From Marchantia polymorpha subsp. ruderalis (Eukaryota > Streptophyta > Marchantiopsida > Marchantiales > Marchantiaceae): DNA of 64,000 bases. The position numbers were made by a program, and so were the translations under genes. The notes under the pieces were generated by a model. It was not told the origin of the DNA and did no database searches. It saw nothing but the letters and a program-made list of their open reading frames with translations. Positions 30,500-42,019 of this stretch are shown piece by piece. The first letter of the stretch is position 1. Each line of letters starts with the position of its first letter. The stretch lies in the NCBI GenBank assembly GCA_037833965.1, contig AP031353.1:21082501-21146500 (forward strand), given 5' to 3'.

Positions 30500-31850
30500 A
30501 CCATGAAAACCGCTTTCGACACTCATAACTCATTGATGACTAATCCGTTTCAAGAGATCTTGGTCTTGTTGGAACCAGCTCGTCGAGTTCTTTCCAACAA
30601 GACCCAAATCAAGTCAAACCGCTAAGAATTGAAAAAGATATGCCGGTTTTACTGCTTCGCCAAAGGCTTGCAACCGCCGAAGGCGTCCGTCCGCGCATCG
30701 GGCAAAAGTTGATCTCCCTTCCGCGTAGGCGGACTTCCCGCCGGAGGCGAACTACTTCCGCCGAAGGCGAACGTCTACGTATCTTCCTATAGTCATAACT
30801 CCCTAATTCCTCATCCGTTCCAAGCGTTCTTGGGCTCGTTAGAATGAGCGTGTCGAGTTCTTTCCAACGAGACCCTAACTAACGCAAACCGTTAAGGATT
30901 GAAAACGTTATCACGGTTTTTCCCTTCCGCCGAAGGCGTTTGCTTGTGCACAGGCCGCCTACGCGCAAGCCGCCTGCGCGTAGGCCGCCCAAGGACTTCC
31001 ATATCAGAAACTTCCGCCGCTCCTAACTCGGTGCTGTCTTATCCATTTCAAGAGTTCTTGAACTTGTTGGAACGAGCGTTGCGAGCTCTTTCCAACAAGA
31101 CCCTAACTAAGTCAAACCGTTAAGAATTGAGAAAGTTATGACGGTGTTACTCTTCCGCCGAAGGCGTTTGCCTATGGACTCGCAGGCGACCGCGTCCGCG
31201 TCGCAAGCCGCCTACTCGCAGGCGTCCGCGTCCGTACAAGTTCCAACCCCGAAGGCGGATTTCCCGCTGACGCCGAAGCGCCTGTGCACAGGCGAACGCC
31301 TATGCGTAGGCGAACTTCGCGCCTACGTCGAAACCCTATTTCGCCTGTGCGTAGGCGAACTTCCTTCGTCCGCGCATAGGACAAAACTTTCTTCGCCTGT
31401 GCGCAGGCGGAAAGCTGAGTATCTTGCAACCTTCATAACTCCCAGAGCCCTCCTCCGTTCGTGGCGTTCTTGGGCTCGTTAGAATTAGCGCGTCGAGTTC
31501 TTTTCAACGAGACCCTAACCAAGTCAAGGCGTTGCAAATTGAGAAAGTTATGAGGGATTCACTCTTCCGCCGAATGCACTCTCCCGCATCGCCGAAGGTG
31601 TTGACCCGAAGGCGTTGACCCGAAGGCGCATCTTCTGGCGGTTCTTCCGCCGAAGGCGTACCGCCAAAGTCGCTCTCCCGCCGAAGGCCCCCCATCAATA
31701 ACTTCCGACACTCATAACTCAGTGACCTCTCATCCGTTTCACAAGTTTTTGGGCTTGTTAGAACCAACGCGTCAAGCTCTTTCCAACAAGACCCGAAGCA
31801 ACTCAAAGCGTTACGAATTGAGAAAGTTATGAGTGATCTACCGCCAAAGG
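30500..31850 (-). repeat. Five tandem ~230-340-bp units in the D1 leader
   Basis: Five diverged units start near 30515, 30785, 31020, 31435 and 31710. Each reads CATAACTC..., then CATCCGTTTCAAG-like sequence, TTCTTGGGCTCGTTRGAA, a CGTCGAGTTCTTTCCAACGAGACC block and AAGAATTGAGAAAGTTATGA. CTCGTTRGAA pairs with TTCCAACGAG inside each unit, and CATAAC pairs with GTTATG across it. Families A, B and C carry one such unit in their leaders. Confidence 0.7.
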
Positions 31851-32053
31851 TGCTCGAAGCGGATCCTGCAGCATGAACCGCCCGTTCCGTCCCAAGCGTC
31901 CCACTGTGGCCTAAGCCCCAAACCCTTTGACTGTCCTCGATGCTCTTTTTACTCTGGTTTCGCGTACTGATTACTATTTACAGTTGCTGCCGCGGTACTT
32001 ACTATTTAAAAAATGTTTTAGTTCCGACAAAAAACAAAAAATGGGTTACCACA

Positions 32054-33866
32054 GAACTCAAGCTAGATAATAATTTATGTTTGTTTGAATAGTTCATATC
32101 TTTTCGGTCATGTGATCAAAACGAGCATGTCACAATCTGGTCTGATATTCCAATGAAGTCATAGCATTCGCATCATTGAGAATTGTAGATCCATCCAAGA
32201 TGTACAAATTTTTATGCTTGTGAGCTTTCATTATCATGTTAGATCATTTCTCATCAGTGAGAAAGTTATCCAATGAAAGATTCTAATGTCAATCTTCCCG
32301 AGTGAAATTAAATTCTCACGCATACTAGGAATGTGACTAACATTCATAAATGTTACTACTTTTCCATGAAACATTTGGATCCGAAATTTGAATTAGTCCC
32401 CGCTAACCACATCCGCCTTAGAATATTTAGTGTTTACAAAACTATGAGAACTAAGCGCACATTATCCGCCACTGTCTCCCCATGCAAAATCCTTCAACCA
32501 GAACTTAATTCAAATTTTTTGCGATGAGTTTGATCAAAATTGACAAATATTACTCAAAATTTTGACACATGTTGAGATTGGAGATGACCTAGCCACAACC
32601 ACGCAACATTCTCTCTCCTCACATCTGCGTCGTTCACGCTACGACGCCACATGTCGCGCAAGTCGCGACATGTCGGGTGTCAAACTGCGGGAGGGGGTGG
32701 TCACTCCGCTTTGGCCGAGCAATGGCAAAAGCAAGGTAGAACCTTTACTCTTCCGACAAAGAACTCAGTCTCTCCTTTGCAGAACAGAACTTTATCAGTT
32801 CCTCCTCATCTCGGATGATACATCTGATGGATTGCCAAGACAGGCCAAGCACAGTTGCGCAAGCAGAGCCATTGTCTAATTGCAAAGAAGATTTCTCTCT
32901 GAAATATCTTCCATGATTGCAGAACTTCTGTCTTACTAGCGAGGGTTGTAAGACCTGAATGTCTCTCGCCGCGCAACGACTTCGCGCGAAAGAAAGCGCT
33001 CTCGTCTTTGCTTTATGTCTCATCTCTTCTCTCACTCAAAACTAACGGTGGCTGCTGCTGCTGTCAATTTTTTTTTACAATTCAGCCGTGAGTTCTTGCA
33101 AGCTTTCAAGCTTTGTCTACGATGAAAACCGTCATCGACAGATAACGACCTGTCACAAGCCACAACTTTTGAAAAAGACCACTCTTAGTTTTGCAATATT
33201 CTGAACGAGAAAAACATTTTCACAAACACCATCTAAAAAAATAAAATTTGTCACTTTTCAGAAACCATCACAGAAAATCGTCATGCTTCAGAAACTTCCG
33301 AAATTGTCACACTTTTGAAAACTATTACAAACGTTTGTCACAAAAACTCTCACTCATCATAAACTTTATGGAGACTCCACGAGTTTTTCACTTCTCAGAA
33401 CTGTCATCTAAACCGTGACTTTTGGCAAAACTCTATTACCGACAAAAGAACGAAAAAAAAACTATAAAAATGAAAAAATAGAATTGTCACAAATTTTAAA
33501 CCGAAATATTTAAACTGTGAATTTCCAAATAACTCCGAACCGAAAACCTTTTATGATACCATTTGTCGGCATAAAAATGAGAAACCATTATGTATAACAT
33601 GATTCACGCTCAAGAATTATGTACATGGAATGTTACACACGAGAGATTTTACTTCAAGTGAATAGACAACAATGCGGCACCGCAAAAGCATCAGGATATA
33701 TATATACCCATCACATGCTACCAATGTCAACTATGAATAGCTAAATATAAGGTTAATCTTTAATCGAAATTAACCTAAACACTCATCAATGAAAATTTTT
33801 TTCATTAAAATATCTATAATATTGATTATCTAAAAATCAGAACATGATATGAATGTCAAATCATGG
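32054..33866 (-). mobile_element. Decayed Ty1/copia element, copy 1 (5' part)
   Basis: Minus strand. A primer-binding site TGGTATCA lies at 33561-33554, just after an LTR-like end ...GCCGACA. A GAG-pre-integrase remnant at about 32060-32140 translates as GHMxEKxMN-type sequence, disrupted. The region is similar throughout to 46835-48520. The pol gene is cut at 32053 by D1, and 24 bp of its integrase survive at 9924-9947. Multiple stops make it non-functional. The right end (about 33562-33866) would be the 5' LTR and abuts the truncated Roco copy. Confidence 0.7.
33554..33561 (-). other. Primer-binding site, copia copy 1
   Basis: TGGTATCA on the minus strand matches the start of the usual plant copia primer-binding site TGGTATCAGAGC, complementary to initiator Met-tRNA. 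It lies 2 nt after the LTR-like terminus ...CCGACA. Confidence 0.6.
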
Positions 33867-35974
33867 TCCGATTCGGTGGTGCTCCTCCGTAACCACGGAA
33901 ATGATCCGTTCCGCATCGCCCTGAGTCTCGTCCTGCTTGACGGCCTCTTCCGTCTCATCTGCCATCGGCAGCGAGCTCGGGGGCATGTCGGACTGGGCAA
34001 TCAGAAGGCTCTGGTTCACATTAGAGTTGATGGTCTCGAGCTCGGACGCGGACAATAGCTGACCATTTTGCACTACAACTGTTCCGACCCTCATGGTGGT
34101 GGAACTGTGCAGCCCATGCTTGCCAACGCGCATCTTCAGCTCGTCCACAGGGATCAGCTTCCTGTCGGCCATGGGGACTGTTGCACTGTCGGCACGCCAG
34201 GGCCCGATGGCCTTCCGTTCCAGTTCCAGGCTGGGGCAGGTCTGGTGGCACAGGCCCTCGACCAGTTCCATAATCTTGAGAACAAGTTCGAGGTCCGTGT
34301 GGTATGAGTGGTCCTCGACTTCGAACCCATTGACGACATCGACCTGCTTGACCATGCGCTTGACGAGCACATCGATCCGATCGTCCCCTGGGTGGGATTC
34401 ATCGACATCGAACTGCACGAGAACCATCTGAGTTCCGACCATGAAGAACGAGAACGTCTTGCCGGCGCAGTAGTCGCTGTCACGTGGGAGCCCGAATTTC
34501 TCGTGTTGAGCCAGAAGGACTTGCAGCTTCCTGAACACGGACGAGGGAATGAATCCCTTGTCCTCCTCTCTGGGCTGGAGAGATCGCCCCATGACCCAGT
34601 GCACTCCCTTCCTCTCCCACTTGCTCAGATTGTCCTCTCGGATCAGAGCCGGGATGAAAACTCTCTCCTTTCCCACATCGTAGCACAACCCCAGCTTGGC
34701 GAGCATGTCAATCAGTTCATCGGTGTTCGCGCTGTCCTTGTTGAGAGCTTGGAAGTGGCCGGCGAGCATAGAGCGTTTGAGAGATCCGTCGTCTCCCACG
34801 ATTTGGGATAGAGACGAATGCTTAGCTGCTGGCATTTGCTCAGGTAGGAGGATTTCGCCGATGACTTTCCTGCCGAACCATTCCGGATCTGCAACGACAA
34901 ATCTATCGGTCTCCATCCCAACCGGAGAATTCCTGTAGTAGAGGATGCACCCTGTCTCTTGCAAGTGAGCAGTGGCTGCGTCTAATTTGTCGGCTGTGAT
35001 ACCTCGTTCCTCCATCATCTGGCTAAACAATGTCCAGTTGAGGACCGGGAAGTTGCTATGCTTACTCTTCCAGTCGAGCAGAAACTCATGAATTTCCAAG
35101 CATAGTTTGGGTATCTTGACATCTTTGAGAGCATTTTCGACTTTGGATAGCAGGTGCTGCTTCAGCTTCTGGACAGACCTTCTCGATCTTGCATCGACTA
35201 CAATAGGCTCCGAGTGGATGTCGAGCGAATCAGAGAACGCTTTGCCTACATCTTTCAGAAGACTGCCCCAGAAAGTCTTCTGACGGTTGAAATCTTCAGC
35301 TTCAACACCGCCATGGATTCGAGAATCTATGCAGTTCAGAGCTAAGACCAAGTGGCGCTTGAGACCCTTCACAGACCCGGCCGCGATGAATCTGAGCCAG
35401 TAGCGCAGCTCACGTTCACTCTTTGCAGCTTCTGGCGGCTTTACCGAATCAGCACGAAAGACCAGCACGAAAGTTGTAGCCCTGCCGGATGCCAGTCCGA
35501 GGTCTGGAAGGAAGGCCCCGTGCATCACATGGAACTCTTGCTGGCCAGCTAACTCCCACAGAATAAGTGTCAGCTCTTCTTCCGGGGTTCCAGCTTCACC
35601 AGAAACCTCAGACAACTCTATTCCTCGGGTGCGTGGCTCCTCATGAAACCGAGGCCTGCGTTCCCACTTGATCAAGGACTTCAGAAGGTTTCTCTCCATC
35701 GATCTTCTCAGTGTGGTTTTGCCCACCTTCTCATATCCACATAAGAAAACTTTGGCCATGTGCGGAACTACTTGCTCCTCGTCCTTCAGTTTGAACTCCT
35801 CTGCACGCATGTTGTCCAGTCTCTTCTCCTGCATTTGTATTTTTAAGGATTCGCTGGCCCAAGATACATTCACAAACACCGTCAAATTTGGATTCTGTCT
35901 GTATGCGCCCCTAAGAGCTTTCACTCCTATCAAATCAAGGGTATCAAATCAGACGGAGATTCTGAAGAGGCCAT
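33867..35974 (-). pseudogene. Roco GTPase pseudogene, copy 1 (LRR and C-terminus lost)
   Basis: An open stretch of about 690 codons (35933-33861) encodes a Roc-COR core: P-loop GYEKVGKTT, G3-like WELAGQQEF, G4-like NCID, and a COR-type segment around LQETGCILYYRNSPVG and FVVADPEWF. The ATG at 35974 (MASSESP, as in copy 2) is followed by about 7 codons and then a ~1 kb deletion relative to copy 2, removing the LRR part. The direct repeat TATCAAATC marks the deletion point, and the frame shifts into a stop. The 3' end diverges after EEHHRI at about 33870, where a copia LTR may begin. Two large lesions make a functional product unlikely. Confidence 0.8.
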
Positions 35975-36334
35975 GGAATTCCACTCACCTCACTCTGGAC
36001 AGATTGCAGACTTGCACTGTGCAGAACTAAGAGCCGATAATCATGAGGCGAGGAAGCTTCAACAGTCTGCGTTCAGGATACCACTCAGAAATCAGCTTCA
36101 TACCATGTCGCGGTCGAGACTTCGACATGGAGTAGTATGTAGTTTCAAAGACTGCACGAAATGAGGAGGCGGGAGATGCTCACATGGACCAATCACAAAG
36201 AAATCAGAGTCAACAGAGCTACACCAGAGAGGGGAGAAGAGACGACCGCTTGGAGAAAAGAAAACAGAACAGTGCAAGAAACTAGGGAGGACAAACAAGT
36301 CAACTTGCTTTCGCTCCGGTCTCGCCGGCATGAA

Positions 36335-36342
36335 TATTTATA
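36335..36342 (-). promoter_or_regulatory. TATAAATA box upstream of Roco copy 1
   Basis: TATAAATA on the minus strand lies about 360 bp upstream of the ATG at 35974 and is conserved in copy 2 (54933-54940). Purine/pyrimidine-rich sequence follows, as expected of a 5' untranslated region. Confidence 0.5.
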
Positions 36343-36542
36343 TTGCGAAATGTTATTCTAGTCACCAACTTCATGATCGGGCATGGCACTATACTTGTTA
36401 TGATTATGGATCTCATGATTATGGTAATTTTAGTAGTTACTAGTCTATTTTAGGCAGGATATTTCAATTGTTATACACAGAGCATTGGCTGTAGTAAAGT
36501 AATCACTTCAAATAATAATTATTATATATTCTGATATATATA

Positions 36543-37914
36543 TGCGATATATTGTAGGTGTTGTAGTACATAATTGTCCATATGATACTACCAAGACCTA
36601 GAACCTTGCTTCTATGTCTTCTTTATCAAAGGGACTTAAAGAGTTTTGTCCGACAATTAACAAACCAGAGGCTTGTGAATTTGGACTATTGTTGCTGCCT
36701 TCGTGGAATCGATCTCAAGATTTGCATTGCACACGAGAAGACCCTGGTCTAAGAGACGCTAAACCTCTACAAGCACAGCGCATAACATAATCATGATTAT
36801 GTTATGGCAGTATACTTGTTGATCTTAGTCATGGATTCGTCATACGAGCTAAAAACTTTTCAAGGAAGGAGATGCCTGAAGGACCGATTCAAAGTGGAGA
36901 TCAGGAGCACGCCCGATAAATATTTATATGCAGAGAGGAGAGCAGCTAATCCTTTATCTTACATCATCACAAAGGGCAGTCTTGCACATCTGGATTATTA
37001 TATGAGCAGACGACATCTGCTTCGTATTAGAGCAGTGGGGTTGGGCATAACATGAGCTCCTTAGCTTGGTATCTCGTGCAAAGCTTTTTGATCAGGTACC
37101 TCGTTAGGTTCGTTTTAGATGCATGCCAACCCATTCGTGGTGATCGAGAAGTTCAGCCATCCTTCAATCTGTTGGTGCTTTCCAAATTCTCAGCTCGTTA
37201 TGGTACTGGCACTCGTGGTCTTCGTTGACTAAGAGAGGAACGTCACTGTACGAGATTTCCCTCAATCCTGGTAAAGGTCTTGAATGTACTATTCTAGTGA
37301 AAAGTTTCACTACGTTCGATGACGCATGTCCGGTCCTGGGGCTCTATCCAGAACGGCTGTCATACACTCTCTACTCTGTGGAATTGGGGAGTCAGATACA
37401 TTTACATTTACAAGAGATGATCAAGTAAGGTTCTCGATTCTCTTGGTCTGAGACCTTCGCGTGTATGCCTAGATGAAATAACTCCGGTTTCAAAGTTTCT
37501 AAGAGAACAAACAGGTCACAGCAGGAAACCTTGTTCGTTCAAAGTCAAATGGCTCGGATCATTGCAGAGCAGAACTTAGCTGATTCTCCGGTCGTGGAGG
37601 TCGACAAGTGCTTACTAGAGCCGAGATGCAACTGATAGCTGCAGAGCTAACCCTGCTCACAAGTAGAGCTAGAGGCGTGGCAGAAAATCATGAGGGTGAT
37701 TTTGAAACAAGTTATGTTAAGAAATTGGACAGTCTGGAATCAGAAGAGCAAGTGGCGATTTTGCCACAGCCAGCACACTTTCCAATCTTCCAGCTCTATC
37801 TACTGGTTTCGGGAGGCGAGCTCGGAATCGGACCTGCGATCTGCACCCGAGGAGTCATTGCGAGTTGTGCACAAAAAGGAATCACCCCCTCGAAGTCCGT
37901 TGCCCTGCTCGGCT
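36543..37914. other. Unassigned AT-rich region between Roco copy 1 and U6
   Basis: Short open frames (plus strand 36804-37055, 37225-37428 and 37608-37937; 67-109 codons) show no family I recognise. The last one runs into the U6 sequence, so it is unlikely to be a real gene. No promoter or splice pattern could be supported. Confidence 0.4.
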
Positions 37915-37934
37915 GTTCCTTCCGGAACATCCGA

Positions 37935-37966
<32 letters not shown>

Positions 37967-38010
37967 GGCCCTGCGCAAGGATGACACGCACAGACCGCAA
38001 ACAAACTTTT
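37915..38010 (+). ncRNA. U6: U6 spliceosomal snRNA copy (probable pseudogene)
   Basis: The sequence starts with a short stem-loop (GTTCC TTCC GGAAC). It continues through CATCCGATAAAATTGG, ACGATACAGAGAAGATTAG (with the ACAGAGA box), CATGGCCCTGCGCAAGG (U4-pairing and internal stem-loop region) and ATGACACGCACA, and ends in TTTT. This is the plant form of U6. Differences from the usual sequence are GTTCC/GGAAC for GTCCC/GGGAC (stem kept), one C missing in GGCCCCTGCG, and a diverged 3' tail. I see no TATA box near -30 and no plant upstream element (RTCCCACATCG) nearby, so it is probably a retro-copy or dead copy. Confidence 0.88.
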
Positions 38011-40910
38011 GACGTCCTCTCTAGGTCCTTGGAAAAGCAATTTCCCTCCTATGCATGCATCATTGAGTGATGCGATCCATATTCAGCCAATCAAAAGAAG
38101 ACCACGAGCGTGGGCACAAATCTGGACAACTAAGTCAGTAAATTAATAATCAATAGGATTTTTGAACAATCAAAGTTTAAGGGCGTTCATGGTTCATCCC
38201 AATATAAACCAGATCAACACATTTGGCTGGTTAGGCGACGGAGTGCATACTTCATGTACACGATGAACCTCTTAAGAAGCGAGTACAATCCAAATCTTAG
38301 GAGGAAGAGAAGAGTTCGTCTGTTCATGCGCAAACGCCAAGAAGAGTAGCACAAGATGGAGGCGGTTGGAATTTGAGCCGTTTGCAGGATTAAGCATCCA
38401 GGAAAGTTTGGTTTGACGACGACATCCTAGAGCCATGAAAGATTAGCTGCAGCTGGCAATTTAAAAAATTGGTTTTGAAACCTGAACTTTCGTAACTGAA
38501 ATACAGAGTTTAAGCTCCCAATAGTAACGTAAATTTTTAGTGTCAGTCACAAGAGTAAAGTTGAGTATCAACTCCCAATAGTGAAAGAGATTTGGAACTC
38601 ACAAAAATAAAGTGCGGAACTTTCTTATCGTATGTTCCACCCATCCTGGAGTTCCGTAAATTCGTTCTTTGGCTGCAAGATCTACTTAACACGCAATTTT
38701 GTAATGTTCAGGAAGAAGATGCTATTATACTGTTTGAATACGGATGCATACGTTTGAATACGGATACATGCAACAAAATTTGAACGAAAAAATAGATGAC
38801 ATCATTTGTAGTGAAGTATTACTTTTGAAGCCTAGAGAATAAACTGTTGAGACGTTTGAATAAGATATGTTACATTACACTTTTCAAAAATTACATTTGG
38901 AACTATCATTATTGATTAGTATTATGTCACTATTGTCATTTGGTGAGGTAATGTTATTATTAGACAGGTTTACTAGTAACAATCTAATGGTTCTAAAAAT
39001 CCATATCACTAATGGGAAGATGTCACTCATACAAGATGACACAATTGATAGGTTAAACTCTGTAATTACCATCAAATCTCCTAGAAAGTAACCGAAGGGT
39101 CCCAATAGCGCCGGCAACGGGCAGAGCAATTCTTCGTTGACATTATTGCTTGTTGAGGCCCATTTCATTCGGTCAATCGCCAATCACAAATGCATGCTTA
39201 GAGTCAATTTCGAATATTGACAGGGCCCACACACTTGGCATTTATTAAACGCTGAACGCACATTGTGCTCCGCGCCTCCTTCATCCTGCGAACCCTTGAG
39301 CGGCGTACAAGCTCAAAAGGTTTTGAGGACCTATCTGCGATGAGTTTGAACCCACTTTCAGTCTCGTTGCAATGAATGAACTCACAGTCTACAGCCACGT
39401 ATGTGCTCTAGCTATGGTTTCCAAAGTCTTCAGGCATAATATATGAAGGGAAGGAAACATTTTGTTAAGTGCAATGAAGAAAGGAGGCAAAAAAAGAAGA
39501 GGATTTACCTCATAAAGACGAGTACCGTACAATGAATAAATGTAACAAAATATGGCATTGTAGAATTGGAGATCAAATGTTCAAACACACAATAATAACA
39601 AGTAACCGTAATGATAATAATAATGCATGGACATTACAGTAACGTCTGGAATTTCCACGCATAATTTTAGAGGTTTCTGAAACAAAAGAATCCAATCGCA
39701 CCGTCAACATAACAATGCACAATATACAAAGCAAGATCATAATTATGGATTTTAAGATGAAGCGCTGCTAGAATTGTATAATTATTAAAAAAAATAGAAT
39801 GCAAAATAAAATTCCAATATCATGATGGAATATGATTATGCAATAAAGAAAACAATGAAATGAGATCATTTGCAATTGAGAAAGTTGGAAAATTTAAGTG
39901 AATGAAGAGAAAATATTCAATTCAAACTTAGAGGCTTGTGCAAATCTATTAGATTCTATTTTATTCGGAAAAAGTAAACGGTATTTGAAATCTTTATACA
40001 TTTTTATTTTGTAAATGGCAGTACTATATCTTCTATTAAACTCACACAATCTACATATATAACACAATGATGTGACATAGCAAGATTTTATTTCAATGTG
40101 ATATTTGCAATGCATTGCGCATATGTGAAAGGAGTGAGAAGTCTTTATCGCAATTTATAATTCATTTGATGAATTTATAAAAAACAATTTCCTTTCCAAA
40201 CTCGCCCAGTCATACGACTCTTGTTTGTAAGACGTTTGTTAGTTTTGGAGTAGAAGAAAAATTAATAAGCTAGAGGTGTAGAAAATACAGTCGGTTTCCG
40301 GAGAACACGCTGATTCCTGCCAATGTCTTTCCTGGCCATGTAGTTATTATGTAATAAAGCCATTTCGGTGCTTGATACCCTCTAAAACCGTAAAAATCGT
40401 TTTCGGCGTTTGATAAATAAATTTTTTTTCTCTCCAAAGCATGGGTCCTAAATCCTTTGGTTGTTAATTTTAACCATTTATTTGGGTTTTAGGTATATTT
40501 GACTCGCTGCATATTTCACATGTAGACATTAAACTTTGCAACTATTTCCCAGTTTTTGCACTGCTAAAATAATATCCAGCCTCTTGAGAAGTACAATAAA
40601 AAAAAGGTTTCTATCCGAAACCTATTGCTTTTGCTACAACAACATGCTTTATGTTAATATTTTTATTTTTTCAAATTAATATTAATCTTAAATAATTCTA
40701 ATCCAGAGTTTAAAATTAATAATTTGAAACCAAAACTTGTGATTATCTATTAAGATGGTAAATGGCAAGCATTCCTTGTCTTAGATGTAAAATATACTCG
40801 ATAATGTGTATTGTTGTTATGGTTGCTTAAAATTCATAAATTTTACAATAAATTTTAATAGAGATTTTTAAGTCAATTTTCATACTTTTTGATTCAGAAG
40901 TATATAATTC

Positions 40911-40947
<37 letters not shown>

Positions 40948-41600
40948 AAAAATGATGATTCTGTTTCACAATGTACAATATTGGTTGAATAATACATATT
41001 CTTCAAAATAATCATCATAATGAACGCTCTTAACCTTAATATGAAAGCCTAATCTTCATGTAGATCTAAAACTAGGGTAGAAGATTGACTTAAAGGAAAA
41101 CACTCTTTACGTAGAATATTTTTGAGGATATTTTTTCTTTTGTCGTGTAAACTTCATAATTTTCTTGTGATAGTTTTATTTATTTTGATCATTACAAGAG
41201 ATTACATACAATTTTTTATCGAAGAATAATCTCAATTTTCATCTTAAATTTAAGAAATGAAAGCAGCATTGACATCCTTATCATCAAATTAATCTCGAGT
41301 GAGATAATCGAAGATGTTAATAATAAGTTTGAACATATGATCTTATACTTGAAATTGGAATCATTAATTATATATTTCATGACTTTGCTATTCGTTGTAA
41401 GATTACATTGATGTCATAAAAAAGAATTGAAACTCAATATTTGAATTTTTTTAAATATATTTTATTTTTATTCAGCAAGAGATTTATACTTTCAGCAAAA
41501 TTAAACAATGACTTCAAGATTACAATCAAATTGATTCGTACTTATGACATCGTAATGTTAAACATGTCTCCATAATGTGCTCCAACAACAAATAGTCTCA
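38011..41600. other. Long AT-rich region without recognisable genes
   Basis: No open frame longer than about 100 codons, no family resemblance and no RNA gene were found. It contains an (AT)n microsatellite (40915-40947) and poly-A/T runs. Some stretches may be very old transposon remains. Confidence 0.5.
40915..40947. repeat. (AT)n microsatellite
   Basis: 33 bp of uninterrupted alternating A and T. Confidence 0.95.
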
Positions 41601-41640
41601 TTGGTTCAGGTTCACACCTGAACCATTGTGTATAGTTTAT
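41592..41640. repeat. Short inverted repeat, 9-bp arms
   Basis: GGTTCAGGT and ACCTGAACC are separated by TCAC (about 41604-41625). Nothing around it suggests a gene. Confidence 0.5.
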
Positions 41641-42019
41641 CGGTTGATTAATATCACACCAGGAGGAGCTAGTAATATGATCTGGACAATTGCCAGGTAC
41701 AAACAAGACTCAGGGTCAAGGACTTACCATCTTTTATATGACTCAATAATATTCCGTTGTATCTACGAATGTAGCTTTGACAAGTGTACGGACAAGACTC
41801 ATAAACTCCTGGACCCCGAGTCTTGTTCATAGTCAAAAAGTCCAATAAATATCTATTGTATCTTGACCGATCGCTCTGGTATCTGTGATCAACGCGGTCC
41901 ATGATCGAGAGAGATTTTAATTCGTGGACAAGCACCGTATTCCTGCTATATGTAAGCTTTTGAAGAGTGATGAGACGAAGCTATTTTTTAGCCCTTCTTC
42001 ATGCTCCGCTTAAAACTTG

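Larger units (their letters stand above)
30110..32053 (-). mobile_element. Family D element 5' part (D1)
   Basis: Read on the minus strand, the right end is the 5' terminus TGTGGTAACCCATTTTTTG (32053) with the shared block GTACCGCGGCAGCAACTGTAAATAG. The rest is leader-like sequence with GCCGAAGGC motifs and five tandem units. No gene is present, so the coding part and 3' end are lost. The left boundary with the preceding fragment is near 30110 and is followed by a telomere-like tract. Confidence 0.6.
33867..36540 (-). repeat. Segmental duplication, copy 1 (partner 51405-55133)
   Basis: The Roco pseudogene, its upstream region and the AT-rich sequence beyond the promoter all match 51405-55133, apart from the deleted LRR segment. 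Similarity fades at about 36540 / 55133 in TATATA-rich DNA. Confidence 0.75.

Noticed and set aside
9942-32058. GAACT near both outer edges (left of B2, right of D1) as a target duplication of one giant element
   Set aside because: Both edges are 5' termini of different families facing outward, the left GAACT is one base away from the terminus, and internal copies have their own proper duplications.
36161-36361. Conserved small open frame (+) opposite the Roco promoter in both copies (also 54741-54959)
   Set aside because: Conservation is explained by the recent segmental duplication. The frame overlaps the TATA box and 5' untranslated region of Roco on the other strand and has no recognisable product.
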